Below, in pieces: positions 1-9,676 of a stretch of DNA of 64,000 bases. The DNA is taken from the NCBI GenBank assembly GCA_963823245.1, contig CAWGKQ010000010.1:1-64000 (forward strand), read 5' to 3'. The notes under the pieces are model-generated. The model searched no databases. It had not been told where the DNA came from and saw nothing but the letters and a program-made list of their open reading frames with translations. Source of the stretch: JAWVFM01 sp963823245. Lineage in GTDB: Bacteria; Actinomycetota; Thermoleophilia; Solirubrobacterales; 70-9. How positions within the stretch are numbered: the stretch's first letter is position 1; every line of letters starts with the position of its first letter. Both the position numbers and the translations under genes were made by a program.

Positions 1-1709
1 GGACGCGGGCTCGGTCTGCACCCTCTGCCCCTCGCAGTGCAACGTGAAGTTCACGGTCCGCGACGAGGAGGTGAAGCGCGTCCTGGCCCGCGACAACCAC
101 GACGTCGACGACGGATGGCTGTGCGACAAGGGGCGCTTCGGCTTCCAGATGATCTCCTCGCCGGACCGCCCGGCCCGGCCGCAGATCCGCGCCGGCGGCG
201 CGCTGCGCGACGCGACGTGGGCGGAGGCGATCGACAAAGTGGCGGAGGGGCTCGGCGCGGCCCGCGGCAAGGTCGCCGCCCTCGTCGGCGGCTCGGCGAC
301 GAACGAGGAGGGCTACCTGGTCCAACGAATCGTGCGCGGGGCGCTCGGCTCGCCGCACGTCGACTCGCGCCCGACACGAGGCCCGTCGTGCGATCTGCTC
401 GTCGAGCTTTCGCAGCCCGAGCGCGCGGCCTCGATCCGCGACGTCGGCTCCGCCGACGCGATCCTGGTGCTCGACTGCGACCCCCTCCACGAGATGCCGA
501 TCCTCGACCTGCGGATCCGCAAGGCGGTGCGGCTCGGCGGCGCGAAGCTCGTGGTCGCGTCGGCGCGGCCCACGGCACTCGACGGCGGTGCCGAGGAGGT
601 CGCTCGATTCGAGCCGGGTGGCGCAGCCACGTGGGCCGCCTCGCCGCCGGCCGAGATTGCGAGCCTCCTCGAATCCGCGGACAACGCGGTTGTCCTTTGC
701 GGCGAGCGCGCCGTCGACGGCGAGGGCGCGACGCCCGTGCTCGAGCTCACGCGCCGCGTGGGCGCGAAGCTGATGGAGGTGCCGGCGGGCGCGAACGGCC
801 GCGGGCTTCGAGAGGTCGGATGCCTTCCCGGCGTCGGCCCGGGCCTCACCGAAGCCGGCGGCGGCAAGACCGCCGATGAGATCAGGGCGGCATTGGAGAC
901 CGGCGAGATCGAGGGGCTGATCCTCTGGGAGGCCGACCCGGTGCGCGACCTGCCCGACCCGAAGGGCTGGCGCGCGGCCCTCGGCGCCGCCGACTTCGTC
1001 GTCTCCGTGTCGATGTTCGGGAACGAGTCCGGAGGTCACGCCGACGTCCACCTTCCCGCCGAGGCGTACGCCGAGAAGGAGGGCACGGTCACCCATCCCG
1101 ACGGTCGCCTGCAGCGGGTGCGGCCGAACGTGCCCGCGCCGGGACAGGTCCGGCCCGGCTGGGAGATCCTCGCCGACCTTGCCGCGCGACTCGGGGACGA
1201 GACTGGGATCGACTCGGCGAGCGAGGCGCTCGAGGCACTCGCGTCCGAGGTGTCGTTCTACGCCGGGATCACCCCGGATGAGATCGGCGGCCTGGGAATC
1301 AGGTGGCAGGAGCGCGAGGCGGCTTCATCGCTGCCCGACGACGAGCCTGGCGGCGGCCGCAACGAATGGCAGCGACGGGGGCGACCCTGGCGACGGCGCG
1401 CTTCGCCTCGGCACCTACCGGGATCTCTGGGCGGCGGAGGCGGCTGAGCGCTCGCCGGCCCTGAGGTTTCTCGTCCCGAGCCAGCATCTCGAGCTCGCGC
1501 CCGCCGATGCCGAACGCCTCGGCGTCGCTGCGGGCGACGAGGTCGACGTGCGGTCGAACGGATCCAGCGTGCGCGCCCGGGTCGTCGTCCACGAGCGGAT
1601 GCGGGGCGGCACCGGCTTCCTGATCGACGGCCTGGCGGAGAACAGCGCCAACGTCCTCGCGGGGGCGAAGGCCGTCGACGTCACCAAGGTGGAGGAGCCG
1701 GCGCCGTGA
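1..1709 (+). CDS. nuoG: NADH-quinone oxidoreductase subunit G (5' truncated, one frameshift)
   Basis: NuoG is the large iron-sulfur subunit of the complex I electron-input arm. The frame is open from base 2, so the true start lies before the window. The visible part begins in the 4Fe-4S segment of the molybdopterin-oxidoreductase-like domain (CTLCPSQC, then WLCDKGRFGF) and runs on through that domain. Near 1360-1381 the reading frame changes. The first frame stops at 1447, while the second carries the molybdopterin-dinucleotide-binding-like end (LRFLVPSQHLELAPADAERL) and stops at 1709, overlapping nuoH by 4 nt. One extra base, possibly in the G5 run at 1377-1381, would explain it. All other nuo genes here are intact, so I favour a sequence error over a dead gene. 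Confidence 0.88.
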
Positions 1710-2710
1710 CCGTCATCCCCCTCGCCGACCCGAACTTCGCCGAGGCGACCTGGATCCTGATCGTCAAGTCGATCGTGATCTTCGCGGTCGTCATGGGCAT
1801 CGTTCCGCTCCTCACCGTCGCGGAGCGGAAGATCCTCGGCCGCTTCCAGGCCCGCTATGGCCCCAACCGGGTGGGTCCCGTCGGCCTGCTCCAACCGCTG
1901 GCCGACGCGGTGAAGCTGATCTCGAAGGAGCACTTCCAGCCCCGGAACGCGGTCGGGCTGCTCTGGGTGGCCGGGCCCGTGCTGGTCGTCTTCTCGGGCC
2001 TCACCGCGCTCGCGATCATCCCGTTCGGGAACGTCCAGGACGGCTTTGGCCTCTACGGCATCGACGTGCCGATCGGCGTCCTCTACTTCTTCGCCTTCAG
2101 CTCGTTGGCGTTCTACGGCCTCCTGCTCGGGGGCTGGTCGTCGGGCTCGAAGTACAGCTTCCTGGGCTCGATGCGCTCGGCCGCGCAGCTCATCTCCTAC
2201 GAGATCTCGATGGGGCTGGCGCTGCTCGGCGCGATCATGATGGCCGGCACGCTCTCGCTGACGCAGATCGTCGAGGCTCAGGGCCGGATCTGGTACATCG
2301 TCCCGCAGCTCGTCGGCTTCCTGATCTTCATGGTCGCCGGGTTCGCCGAGGCGAACCGGGCGCCGTTCGACCTACCCGAGGCCGACGCGGAGCTCGTCGC
2401 CGGCTACCAGACCGAGTACGGGGGTATGCGCTACGGCGCATTCGCGATGGCGGAGTACATCGAGATGTTCGTCATCTCCGGAATCGCCGCCACCTTCTTC
2501 CTTGGCGGCTGGCATGGCCCCGGCCCCGGCTGGCTCGATCCGATCTGGGTGCTCATCAAGATCCTCGCGCTGGTCTTCGTCTACATGTGGGTGCGCGCGA
2601 CCCTCCCCCGGCTGCGCTACGACCAGCTCATGTCGCTCGGCTGGAAGGTACTGCTGCCGCTGGCGACGCTGAACGTGCTGGTGACGGCGGTGCTGGTGAC
2701 GGTCACGTGA
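1706..2710 (+). CDS. nuoH: NADH-quinone oxidoreductase subunit H
   Basis: NuoH (ND1 family) is the membrane subunit at the junction of the peripheral and membrane arms and helps form the quinone site. The 334-aa product has the usual length and about eight hydrophobic segments. It carries the family signatures VAERKILGRFQARYGPNRVG near residue 37 and ANRAPFDLPEADAELVAGYQ near residue 217. The GTG start at 1706 overlaps the nuoG stop (GTGA), which indicates translational coupling. The downstream cupin gene overlaps its stop in the same way. Confidence 0.96.
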   Translation: MTVIPLADPNFAEATWILIVKSIVIFAVVMGIVPLLTVAERKILGRFQARYGPNRVGPVGLLQPLADAVKLISKEHFQPRNAVGLLWVAGPVLVVFSGLTALAIIPFGNVQDGFGLYGIDVPIGVLYFFAFSSLAFYGLLLGGWSSGSKYSFLGSMRSAAQLISYEISMGLALLGAIMMAGTLSLTQIVEAQGRIWYIVPQLVGFLIFMVAGFAEANRAPFDLPEADAELVAGYQTEYGGMRYGAFAMAEYIEMFVISGIAATFFLGGWHGPGPGWLDPIWVLIKILALVFVYMWVRATLPRLRYDQLMSLGWKVLLPLATLNVLVTAVLVTVT

Positions 2711-3189
2711 GCCGCCCCAGCATCACCAACCCGGTCTTCGACCAGCCCCGCGAGCATCCGGGGTTCACGTGTCTGCGCTCGCTGCTCGGTCGCCAGGCCG
2801 GCAGCGAGAAGACGGGCCTCAGCCTCTGGTCGCTGCCGGCGGGAGAGGCGGCCTATCCGTACCACTGGCACTTCGCGACGGAGGAGACGATCGTGGTCCT
2901 CGAGGGCGCGCCGTCGCTGCGAACCCCCACGGGCTGGAGCGAGCTCGCCGAGGGCGACGTCGTCTGCTTCCAAACGGGCGAAGGCGGTGCCCACCAGATC
3001 ACCAACCGAACCGATGGCGAGGTCCGGTTCCTGTCGTTCTCGAACCAGCAGCCCGACGCCGTCGTGTACCCCGACTCGGGAAAGCTGCTGGCGGCAGAGG
3101 TCCGTCCCGATGGGGGTGGCGCCAGGCACATCTTCCGCATCGCCGACGAGGTCGACTACTACGAGGGCGAGGAGGCACCGCGGCCGTGA
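2707..3189 (+). CDS. Cupin-domain protein embedded in the nuo operon
   Basis: This 160-aa protein has one cupin beta-barrel. Metal-ligand motif 1 appears as HWHFATEETIVVLEG and motif 2 as GEGGAHQITN, so a bound metal is plausible. The length fits small single-domain cupins. The substrate is unknown. The GTG start at 2707 overlaps the nuoH stop and the stop overlaps the nuoI GTG start, so the gene is fully embedded between nuoH and nuoI and should be co-translated with them. No standard complex I subunit is a cupin. A role in complex I assembly or a linked sugar or redox step is only inference from position. Confidence 0.85.
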   Translation: MSRPSITNPVFDQPREHPGFTCLRSLLGRQAGSEKTGLSLWSLPAGEAAYPYHWHFATEETIVVLEGAPSLRTPTGWSELAEGDVVCFQTGEGGAHQITNRTDGEVRFLSFSNQQPDAVVYPDSGKLLAAEVRPDGGGARHIFRIADEVDYYEGEEAPRP

Positions 3190-3749
3190 CCCAGGGCGAG
3201 AACGGCAAGGGCCGCTACCCATACCTTCCCGACGAGCACGTCGTCGAGGTGCAGCGCGGGCCCGAGCCCGGCGGGCCGAAGGGGGCGTACCGCGCCTTCG
3301 GCGAGACCCTGCGCGGTCTCAAGACCACCTTTGCGCGCATCGTCGAGGGGCCGGTGACGATCCAGTACCCCGAGCAGAAGACCCCGGTCTACCCCCGCTT
3401 CCGCGGCCGCCACAAGCTCCACCGGTTCGAGGACACGGGTCTCGAGAAGTGCGTCGGCTGCTCGCTCTGCGCCGCCGCCTGCCCCGCTGACTGCATCCGC
3501 GTCGTCGCCGCCGAGAACGACCCGGCCGACCGCGTCTCGGCGGGTGAGCGGTACGCCGCCGTCTACGAGATCAACCTCTCGCGCTGCATCTTCTGCGGCT
3601 ACTGCGAGGTCGCGTGCCCATTCGACGCGATCACGATGGGCCACGAGTACGAGATGGCCGACTACAGCCGCGAGGACCTCATCTTCACCAAGGAGATGCT
3701 CCTCGCCGAGCCGCTGGAGCGTACGCCGCTGCGGCGGGAGGGCGAGTAG
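3186..3749 (+). CDS. nuoI: NADH-quinone oxidoreductase subunit I
   Basis: NuoI (TYKY family) carries the two 4Fe-4S clusters (N6a/N6b) that pass electrons toward the quinone site of complex I. Both ferredoxin motifs are present: CVGCSLCAAACP near residue 88 and CIFCGYCEVACP near residue 135. The GTG start at 3186 overlaps the cupin stop and gives 187 aa, which is normal for this subunit. A longer upstream reading is out of frame with the cupin gene and unlikely. NuoJ begins 2 nt after the stop. Confidence 0.95.
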   Translation: MTQGENGKGRYPYLPDEHVVEVQRGPEPGGPKGAYRAFGETLRGLKTTFARIVEGPVTIQYPEQKTPVYPRFRGRHKLHRFEDTGLEKCVGCSLCAAACPADCIRVVAAENDPADRVSAGERYAAVYEINLSRCIFCGYCEVACPFDAITMGHEYEMADYSREDLIFTKEMLLAEPLERTPLRREGE

Positions 3750-3751
3750 GC

Positions 3752-4285
3752 GTGGTCCAGATCTGCTTCTTCGTCGGGGCGATCGGCGCGCTCGCTGGGG
3801 CGATCGCCGTCGTCCTCCTGCGCAACCCGTTCTACAGCGTGCTCGCGCTCGTCGTCCACCTCGTCTCGCTCGCGGGGCTGTTCCTCCTGTTGCACGCTCA
3901 GTTCATCGCGGCGGCGCAGGTGGTGGTCTACGCCGGCGCCGTGATGGTGCTCTACGTCTTCGTCGCCGCGTACGTCGGCCAGCACGAAGAGCCTCTGTAC
4001 GAGCCGATCGCCGGCCAGCGGGTCCTCGCGCCCCTGCTCGGAGTGGCCCTCTTCGTGGAGCTCTCGATCGCCGTGCTGGGGACGGCGCTCAGCTCGATCT
4101 CGAGCGAGGGGCCGAAGATCTCGGACTCCTTCGGGGCACCGGCGTCGATCGGCAACCTCCTGCTCGAGCGCTTCCTCGTGGTCTTCGAGGGCGCCTCGAT
4201 GCTGCTTCTCGTCGCGGCCGTCGGAGCCGTCGTCCTCGCGGCGAGGCGGAGGGACGTGGAAACGGACGCCACCGAGGCGGGCTGA
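3752..4285 (+). CDS. nuoJ: NADH-quinone oxidoreductase subunit J
   Basis: NuoJ (ND6 family) is a five-helix membrane subunit linking the quinone site to the proton-pumping arm. The GTG start at 3752 gives a 177-aa product. It opens directly with a hydrophobic helix and carries the ND6-like segment QVVVYAGAVMVLYVFVAAYV, including the pi-bulge helix region. The start lies 2 nt after the nuoI stop and the stop overlaps the nuoK ATG. The C-terminal tail is short and basic/acidic. Confidence 0.94.
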   Translation: MVQICFFVGAIGALAGAIAVVLLRNPFYSVLALVVHLVSLAGLFLLLHAQFIAAAQVVVYAGAVMVLYVFVAAYVGQHEEPLYEPIAGQRVLAPLLGVALFVELSIAVLGTALSSISSEGPKISDSFGAPASIGNLLLERFLVVFEGASMLLLVAAVGAVVLAARRRDVETDATEAG

Positions 4286-4584
4286 TGGACGTCTCCTGGT
4301 ACCTGGTCCTCTCGGCGCTTCTGTTCGCCGTCGGAGCGTGTGGGGTGCTGCTGCGCCGCAGCCCGCTTGTGATCCTGCTCTGCCTCGAGCTGATGCTGAA
4401 CGCCGGCAACCTCGCCCTCGTGGCCTTCTCGCGCTCCGTCGGCAACGAGGAGGGGCAGGTGTTCGCCCTCATCGTCATGGTCGTGGCCGCCTGTGAGGTC
4501 GTCGTCGGGCTCGGGCTGATCGTCGCGATCTTCCGCCGCAAGCTGCCGCTCGACATCGACGACCTGCGGAGCCTCCGCGGGTGA
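4285..4584 (+). CDS. nuoK: NADH-quinone oxidoreductase subunit K
   Basis: NuoK (ND4L family) is a three-helix subunit with two buried membrane glutamates used in proton translocation. The 99-aa product matches the usual size. Acidic residues lie within helices at CLELMLNAGNLALVAF and in VVAACEVVVGLGLIV, the expected positions. The ATG at 4285 overlaps the nuoJ stop and the stop overlaps the nuoL GTG, continuing the chain of coupled genes. Confidence 0.95.
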   Translation: MDVSWYLVLSALLFAVGACGVLLRRSPLVILLCLELMLNAGNLALVAFSRSVGNEEGQVFALIVMVVAACEVVVGLGLIVAIFRRKLPLDIDDLRSLRG

Positions 4585-6590
4585 GCGCGACCACCTACGG
4601 CTGGCTCGTCCTCGCCTTCCCGCTCGCCGGAAGCCTGGTCTGCGCGTTCGGCTACAAGAAGCTCCCGGGCCGCGCCCCCGGATGGATCGCGACGGGCGCC
4701 ATCGGGCTGTCGTTCCTCGCCTCCGTCCGGATCCTCATCGCGCTCCTCGACCGCACGGAGAGCCACCGGCAGCTCACCTCGACGCTCTACCACTACGCGC
4801 AGGGCGGCGGCCTCGACATCAAGCTCGGGATCCTCGTCGACCCGCTGTCGATCTTCATGTGCCTGGTCGTCAGCGGCGTCTCGACGCTGATCCACCTCTA
4901 CTCGGTCGCCTACCTCGATTCCGACCGCGGCTACGCCCGCTACTTCAGCTACCTCAACTTCTTCGTCTTCTCGATGCTCCTGCTGGTGCTCGCCGGCAAC
5001 TTCGTGCTGCTGATCATCGGCTGGGCGTTCGTCGGCTTCGCCTCCTACGCGCTGATCAGCTTCTGGTACCGACGGAACACCGCCACCAAGGCCGGGATGA
5101 AGGCGTTCGTCATCAACGTCGTCGGCGACGTCGGGCTGGTGCTCGCGACGTTCTTCGTCTTCCGCGAGCTCGGCACGTTCGACTTCCTCACCGCGTTCTC
5201 GAAGGCCGAGAGCACCTTCCACACCAACCAGGGCGTGGTGATCGCGATCTGCCTGCTGCTGCTCGTCGGCGCCTTCGCGAAGTCGGCGCAGCTGCCGCTC
5301 CACACGTGGCTACCCGACGCGATGGAGGGCCCGACGCCGGTCTCGGCGCTGATCCACGCCGCGACCATGGTCACGGCCGGCGTCTACCTGATCGCTCGCA
5401 TGCACCCGTTCTTCGAGCTCGCGCCGACCGCGGCCGACATCTCGGCCTTCATCGGCCTGGCGACGCTGATCTTCGCGGCCACCGTCGCGCTGGTCGTCAC
5501 CGACCTCAAACGGATCATCGCCTACTCGACGATCAGCCAGATCGGCTACATGGTGGTCGGCGTCTCCATCGGCGCGTACGCGGCGGGGATGTTCCAGCTC
5601 ATGGCGCACGCCTTCTACAAGGCGCTCCTCTTCATGGCGGCCGGATCGATCATCTCGGCGATGGCGGGGACGCAGAACATCGACCGCATGCGGGGGATGC
5701 GAAAAGCGCTGCCGTTCACCTCCCTGATGCTGTTGTGCGGCTCACTTGCCCTGGCCGGCTTCCCGCTGACCTCGGGGTTCTTCTCGAAGGACGACATCCT
5801 CGCCTCGGCCGCCGACCGCGGAGGCTTCTACCTGATCTTCACCATCGGCGGTTACATCGCGGCGCTCATGACCGCGTTTTACGCCTTCCGGATCGTCTTC
5901 CGTGTCTGTACAGGGGAGCCGAACCCCGAAGCGAAGGAGCTCGAGGAGGGACACCTCGCCCACGCCGAGCCGTTCAACCCCGGCACGGGCGAGAAGGAGG
6001 ACACGGACGTCGGCTTCCCCGGCGCTGACCACCACATCGCGGAGCGCGAGTGGCCGATGAAGGTCGCGATGGCGATCCTCGGCGTGCTCGCGCTCTTCGG
6101 CGGCTTCATCGAGGTGCCGGGCCTGGACGACGCAGTCAAGCAGTTCCTCGCGGGCAGCTTCCTCGACTCGAGCCTCTATGAGGCGATCTCGCCGTCGGTG
6201 GGCGCGGACTGGGTCGGACTCGCCATCGGGGCCGCGATCTCGATCGTCGGCATCTCGATTGCCTACTACTGCTACGTCAAGAAACCCGGGGTGACCCTGC
6301 GCTGGGCGCAGCGCCTGCCTCGCCTCCACCGCTTCCTGGAGGGCAAGTGGTACTTCGACGAGCTCCAGGACGCGCTGGTCTACCGGCCGCTGATCGCGAC
6401 CGGGCGCTTCGCAAACGCGGTCTTCGAGCGGGTCGTCGTGCAGGGGATCGTCAACGGGACCGTCGGCGTCGTTCGTGGGGTCGGCGTGGTCGTGCGTGGA
6501 TCGCAGTCCGGCTTCGTCCGCGCCTACGCGCTGCTCCTGGTCGGCGGGTTCGCCGCCCTCGCCCTCTACTTCCTGATCGTGTCGAGCTGA
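4581..6590 (+). CDS. nuoL: NADH-quinone oxidoreductase subunit L
   Basis: NuoL (ND5 family) is the distal antiporter-like proton-pumping subunit with the long lateral helix. The 669-aa product is full length. Family landmarks include LPDAMEGPTPVSALIHAATM near residue 246 and the RIIAYSTISQIGYM segment. The C-terminal part has the helix-HL region followed by a final membrane helix. The GTG start at 4581 overlaps nuoK by 4 nt. An in-frame hydrophilic insert rich in E and H lies near residues 445-485, a variable site in this family. Confidence 0.96.
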   Translation: MSATTYGWLVLAFPLAGSLVCAFGYKKLPGRAPGWIATGAIGLSFLASVRILIALLDRTESHRQLTSTLYHYAQGGGLDIKLGILVDPLSIFMCLVVSGVSTLIHLYSVAYLDSDRGYARYFSYLNFFVFSMLLLVLAGNFVLLIIGWAFVGFASYALISFWYRRNTATKAGMKAFVINVVGDVGLVLATFFVFRELGTFDFLTAFSKAESTFHTNQGVVIAICLLLLVGAFAKSAQLPLHTWLPDAMEGPTPVSALIHAATMVTAGVYLIARMHPFFELAPTAADISAFIGLATLIFAATVALVVTDLKRIIAYSTISQIGYMVVGVSIGAYAAGMFQLMAHAFYKALLFMAAGSIISAMAGTQNIDRMRGMRKALPFTSLMLLCGSLALAGFPLTSGFFSKDDILASAADRGGFYLIFTIGGYIAALMTAFYAFRIVFRVCTGEPNPEAKELEEGHLAHAEPFNPGTGEKEDTDVGFPGADHHIAEREWPMKVAMAILGVLALFGGFIEVPGLDDAVKQFLAGSFLDSSLYEAISPSVGADWVGLAIGAAISIVGISIAYYCYVKKPGVTLRWAQRLPRLHRFLEGKWYFDELQDALVYRPLIATGRFANAVFERVVVQGIVNGTVGVVRGVGVVVRGSQSGFVRAYALLLVGGFAALALYFLIVSS

Positions 6591-6603
6591 TGGGGGGCGC
6601 CCG

Positions 6604-8100
6604 ATGCTGAGCGTGCTGCTTTGGCTTCCCGTCGCCGTCGGCCTCCTCTGCTTCGTGCTGCCTCGGCGAGCAGTGGGAGCGGTGGCCACGGTCGGCTCCC
6701 TCGCGACGCTCGGCGTCGCCATCGCCCTCGTCGCCGACTTCCAGCTCGGCACCTCCGCGCTCCAGCACACGGTGAACGTGAGCTGGATCCCGGGCCTCGG
6801 GGTCCGCTACTCGCTCGGCGTCGACGGGCTCAGCATCTTCATGGTCCTGCTGACCGCGCTCTTGTGGGCCGGGGCCACGGTTTGGAGCGCCTTCCGGGCG
6901 CCGGAGGGCCGCGAGCGCGTGTACTTCTTCATGCTCGCCCTCGGGGAAACGGCGGCGCTCGGCGCGTTCCTGGCCCAGGACCTGCTGCTCTTCGTCCTCT
7001 TCTTCGACCTGATGCTGGTGCCGTTCTGGTTCCTGATCGGCGTCTTCGGCGGCGAGGGCCGGATCGCCGCGACGACGAAGATGATCGTCTACACGCTCGT
7101 CGGTTCGCTCTTGATGCTGGTCGCGGCGATCGCCACGGCCGTGCTTTCCGCCGACTCGGTGGGACACCTCTCGTTCTCGATCGCCGATCTGCGGGCCCAC
7201 GTGCTCGGGAGCGGCAGCCAGGAGTGGATCTTCCTGTTCTTCGCCGCCGCCTTCCTGATCAAGATGCCCGCCTTCCTCGTGCACGGCTGGATGCCCGACG
7301 CCTACCGGGCCGCGCCGTTGCCCGTGCTGGCGCTCCTGTCGGGTGTGCTCTCGAAGGTGGGGGCCTACGGGTTCCTGCGGGTGGTCCTGCCGCTCTACCC
7401 GCAGGCGACGACCCACTTCCAGGAGCTCATCCTCCTGATCGCGTTGGCGAGCATCCTCTACGGCTCGGTGATGGCCTTCACACAGACGAACGTCCGCCTC
7501 GTCGCCGGCTATTCCTCGGTCGCGCAGCTCGGCTTCATCACCCTCGGGATCTTCTCGCTGCGCCCCGACGGCGCCACCGGCTCGGTGCTCCAGATGGTCA
7601 ACCACGGGCTCGTCGTCGGCGCGGTCTTCTTCATCGTCGCGATCCTCTGGGAACGCTCCGGTACCGAGGACCTGACGCGCCTCGGCGGCATGGCGAAGAG
7701 GGCGCCGGTGCTGGCGGCTCTCTTCCTCATCGTCGCTCTCGCCACCCTGGCCATGCCCGGCTCCGCCAACTTCATGGGCGAGTTCTACATCCTGCTCGGC
7801 GTCTTCCAATCGAAGATCGTGTTCGCCTTCGTTGCCGCAATCGGGGTCGCCCTCGCCGCCTACTACTCGATCCGCCTCTTCCAGCGGACGATGCACAACC
7901 GCCTCCCGGAGGGAGTGGAGTCGCGCGAGATCGGCCTCCGGGAGGCCTTGGTGATGGTGCCCCTCGTCGCCTGCATCGTCGCCCTGGCGCTGTACCCGGG
8001 GCTGATCACCAAGCGGGCAACGAGCTCGGTGGACAGCAGCGTGGGCGCGGTCACCACCTCCCATCCCTCCGGCGTCACGGTGGCGAGCGTCAGTCGATGA
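6604..8100 (+). CDS. nuoM: NADH-quinone oxidoreductase subunit M
   Basis: NuoM (ND4 family) is an antiporter-like proton-pumping membrane subunit. The 498-aa product has about 14 predicted helices. Family motifs are KMPAFLVHGWMPDAYRAAPL near residue 220 and RLVAGYSSVAQLGFITLGIF near residue 300. ATG 6604 follows the nuoL stop by 13 nt. The stop codon overlaps the nuoN ATG (ATGA at 8097), so the two should be translationally coupled. Confidence 0.96.
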   Translation: MLSVLLWLPVAVGLLCFVLPRRAVGAVATVGSLATLGVAIALVADFQLGTSALQHTVNVSWIPGLGVRYSLGVDGLSIFMVLLTALLWAGATVWSAFRAPEGRERVYFFMLALGETAALGAFLAQDLLLFVLFFDLMLVPFWFLIGVFGGEGRIAATTKMIVYTLVGSLLMLVAAIATAVLSADSVGHLSFSIADLRAHVLGSGSQEWIFLFFAAAFLIKMPAFLVHGWMPDAYRAAPLPVLALLSGVLSKVGAYGFLRVVLPLYPQATTHFQELILLIALASILYGSVMAFTQTNVRLVAGYSSVAQLGFITLGIFSLRPDGATGSVLQMVNHGLVVGAVFFIVAILWERSGTEDLTRLGGMAKRAPVLAALFLIVALATLAMPGSANFMGEFYILLGVFQSKIVFAFVAAIGVALAAYYSIRLFQRTMHNRLPEGVESREIGLREALVMVPLVACIVALALYPGLITKRATSSVDSSVGAVTTSHPSGVTVASVSR

Positions 8101-9674
8101 GCGCCTTCACCGCCCCCCACATCGACTACGGCGGGCTCTCGCCCGTCATCGCTCTCTCCGCGGGCCTCTGCGTCGTACTCATCGTGGGCCTCTTGACCCG
8201 GGGCCCCCGCCAGCGGACCGCCGTCTCGATCGTCACCCTCGCGACGCTCGCCGTGGCGGCCGTTCGCTGCATCATCCAGTGGAGCGACGCTCCGACCGCT
8301 CTCGTCGCCGGCGCGCTGCGCGTCGACGACCTCGGCCTCGCGGCGACCCTGATCGCGATCTTCGCCGCCGCGTTCGTCGTGCCGCTGAGCTGGCGCGAGG
8401 ACGCGTTCGAGCGGCCGATCGGGCCCGCCGGGCACGCCGAGTTCCAGGCGCTGCTTCTCGCATCGGTCCTCGGGATGACGCTGCTCGCCCAGGCCCAGAA
8501 CGTGATCACGGTCTTCGTCGGCCTCGAGCTGCTCTCGGTGCCGCTCTACGTCATGTGCGGGTCTGCGCTGCGCCGCCGACGGTCGCTCGAGGCAGGCCTC
8601 AAGTACCTGATCGTCGGCTCGCTCGGCTCGGCGACGCTTCTGTACGGCCTCGCGTTCCTCTACGGCGGCTCCGGCTCCACCGACTTCCAGGGGATTCGGG
8701 ACGCCGTGGGCGGCGGCCTGGGCGACGACCCGCTGATCCTCATCGGTATCGGCCTCGCGGCGACGGGGCTCGCCTTCAAGACGTCGATCGCCCCGTTCCA
8801 CCAGTGGACGCCCGACGTCTACCAGGGCGCGCCGACACCGGTGACGGCCTTCATGGCCGTGGCGACCAAGGCGGCGGCGTTCGTCGTCTTCGTGCGCTTC
8901 TTCCTGGTCGCGCTCGGCCCTGCGGCCGACAACTGGCAACCGGCGCTGGCCGCGCTCGCGGCGATCTCGATCGTGGTCGGCAACATCGGCGCGCTCGGCC
9001 AGGACTCGCTCAAGCGGCTCCTCGGTTACTCGGGAATCGCCCAGGCCGGCTACATGCTCGTCGGCCTCGTCGCAGCGAGCACGGTCGGCGTCGACGCGCT
9101 GGTCTTCTACCTCGCGGCCTACACGCTCATGAACCTCGCCGCCTTCGCCGTCATCGTCGTCCGCGAGCGCGAGACGCGGTTCGGCGACGACATCCGCGCG
9201 GTGCAGGGCCTCGGTCGCGAGCGCCCGGAGCTCGCCTGGCCGCTCACGATCTCGATGCTCGCGCTCGCCGGCCTGCCTGCGACCGCGGGGTTCATGGGCA
9301 AGCTCTACCTGATCGAGGCGGCGGTGGGCTCGAGCTACACGTGGCTCGGCGTGATGATCGCGATCGGGACGATGATCTCCCTCGCCTACTACCTGCGCGT
9401 CGTGGCGGCCGTGTGGATGCGGCCGGCTGCGGTGCCGGTCCCCGGCGAAACCCCCGACACCCGCGAGCTTCCGGCCATGGCGGGCGGCTCCCCGGAGGCC
9501 GACGACGAGCCGTTCGCGACCGAGCCCGGATCACGGCCGGTTCGCTGCTGGGTGATCGTCGCGCTCGCGGCGGGCGCCGCGGCCGCGACGATCTTCTTCG
9601 GGATCATTCCCTCGCCGCTCGTCGACTGGGCCAACCACGCCGGCGCCGCGATCTCGGGTTTCATCCCCGGCTAG
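8097..9674 (+). CDS. nuoN: NADH-quinone oxidoreductase subunit N
   Basis: NuoN (ND2 family) is the third antiporter-like subunit of complex I and closes the operon. The ATG at 8097 overlaps the nuoM stop and gives 525 aa, slightly long because of a hydrophilic stretch near residues 445-480. Landmarks include FVGLELLSVPLYVM, FKTSIAPFHQWTPDVYQGAP and KRLLGYSGIAQAGYMLVGLV. A longer upstream open frame exists but lies inside nuoM and has no membrane character. The final helix is followed at once by the VOC gene. Confidence 0.96.
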   Translation: MSAFTAPHIDYGGLSPVIALSAGLCVVLIVGLLTRGPRQRTAVSIVTLATLAVAAVRCIIQWSDAPTALVAGALRVDDLGLAATLIAIFAAAFVVPLSWREDAFERPIGPAGHAEFQALLLASVLGMTLLAQAQNVITVFVGLELLSVPLYVMCGSALRRRRSLEAGLKYLIVGSLGSATLLYGLAFLYGGSGSTDFQGIRDAVGGGLGDDPLILIGIGLAATGLAFKTSIAPFHQWTPDVYQGAPTPVTAFMAVATKAAAFVVFVRFFLVALGPAADNWQPALAALAAISIVVGNIGALGQDSLKRLLGYSGIAQAGYMLVGLVAASTVGVDALVFYLAAYTLMNLAAFAVIVVRERETRFGDDIRAVQGLGRERPELAWPLTISMLALAGLPATAGFMGKLYLIEAAVGSSYTWLGVMIAIGTMISLAYYLRVVAAVWMRPAAVPVPGETPDTRELPAMAGGSPEADDEPFATEPGSRPVRCWVIVALAAGAAAATIFFGIIPSPLVDWANHAGAAISGFIPG

Positions 9675-9676
9675 TG

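Noticed and set aside
6621..9674. 1017-aa frame covering nuoN
   Set aside because: The first 490 or so residues are a shadow of nuoM; NuoN starts at ATG 8097.
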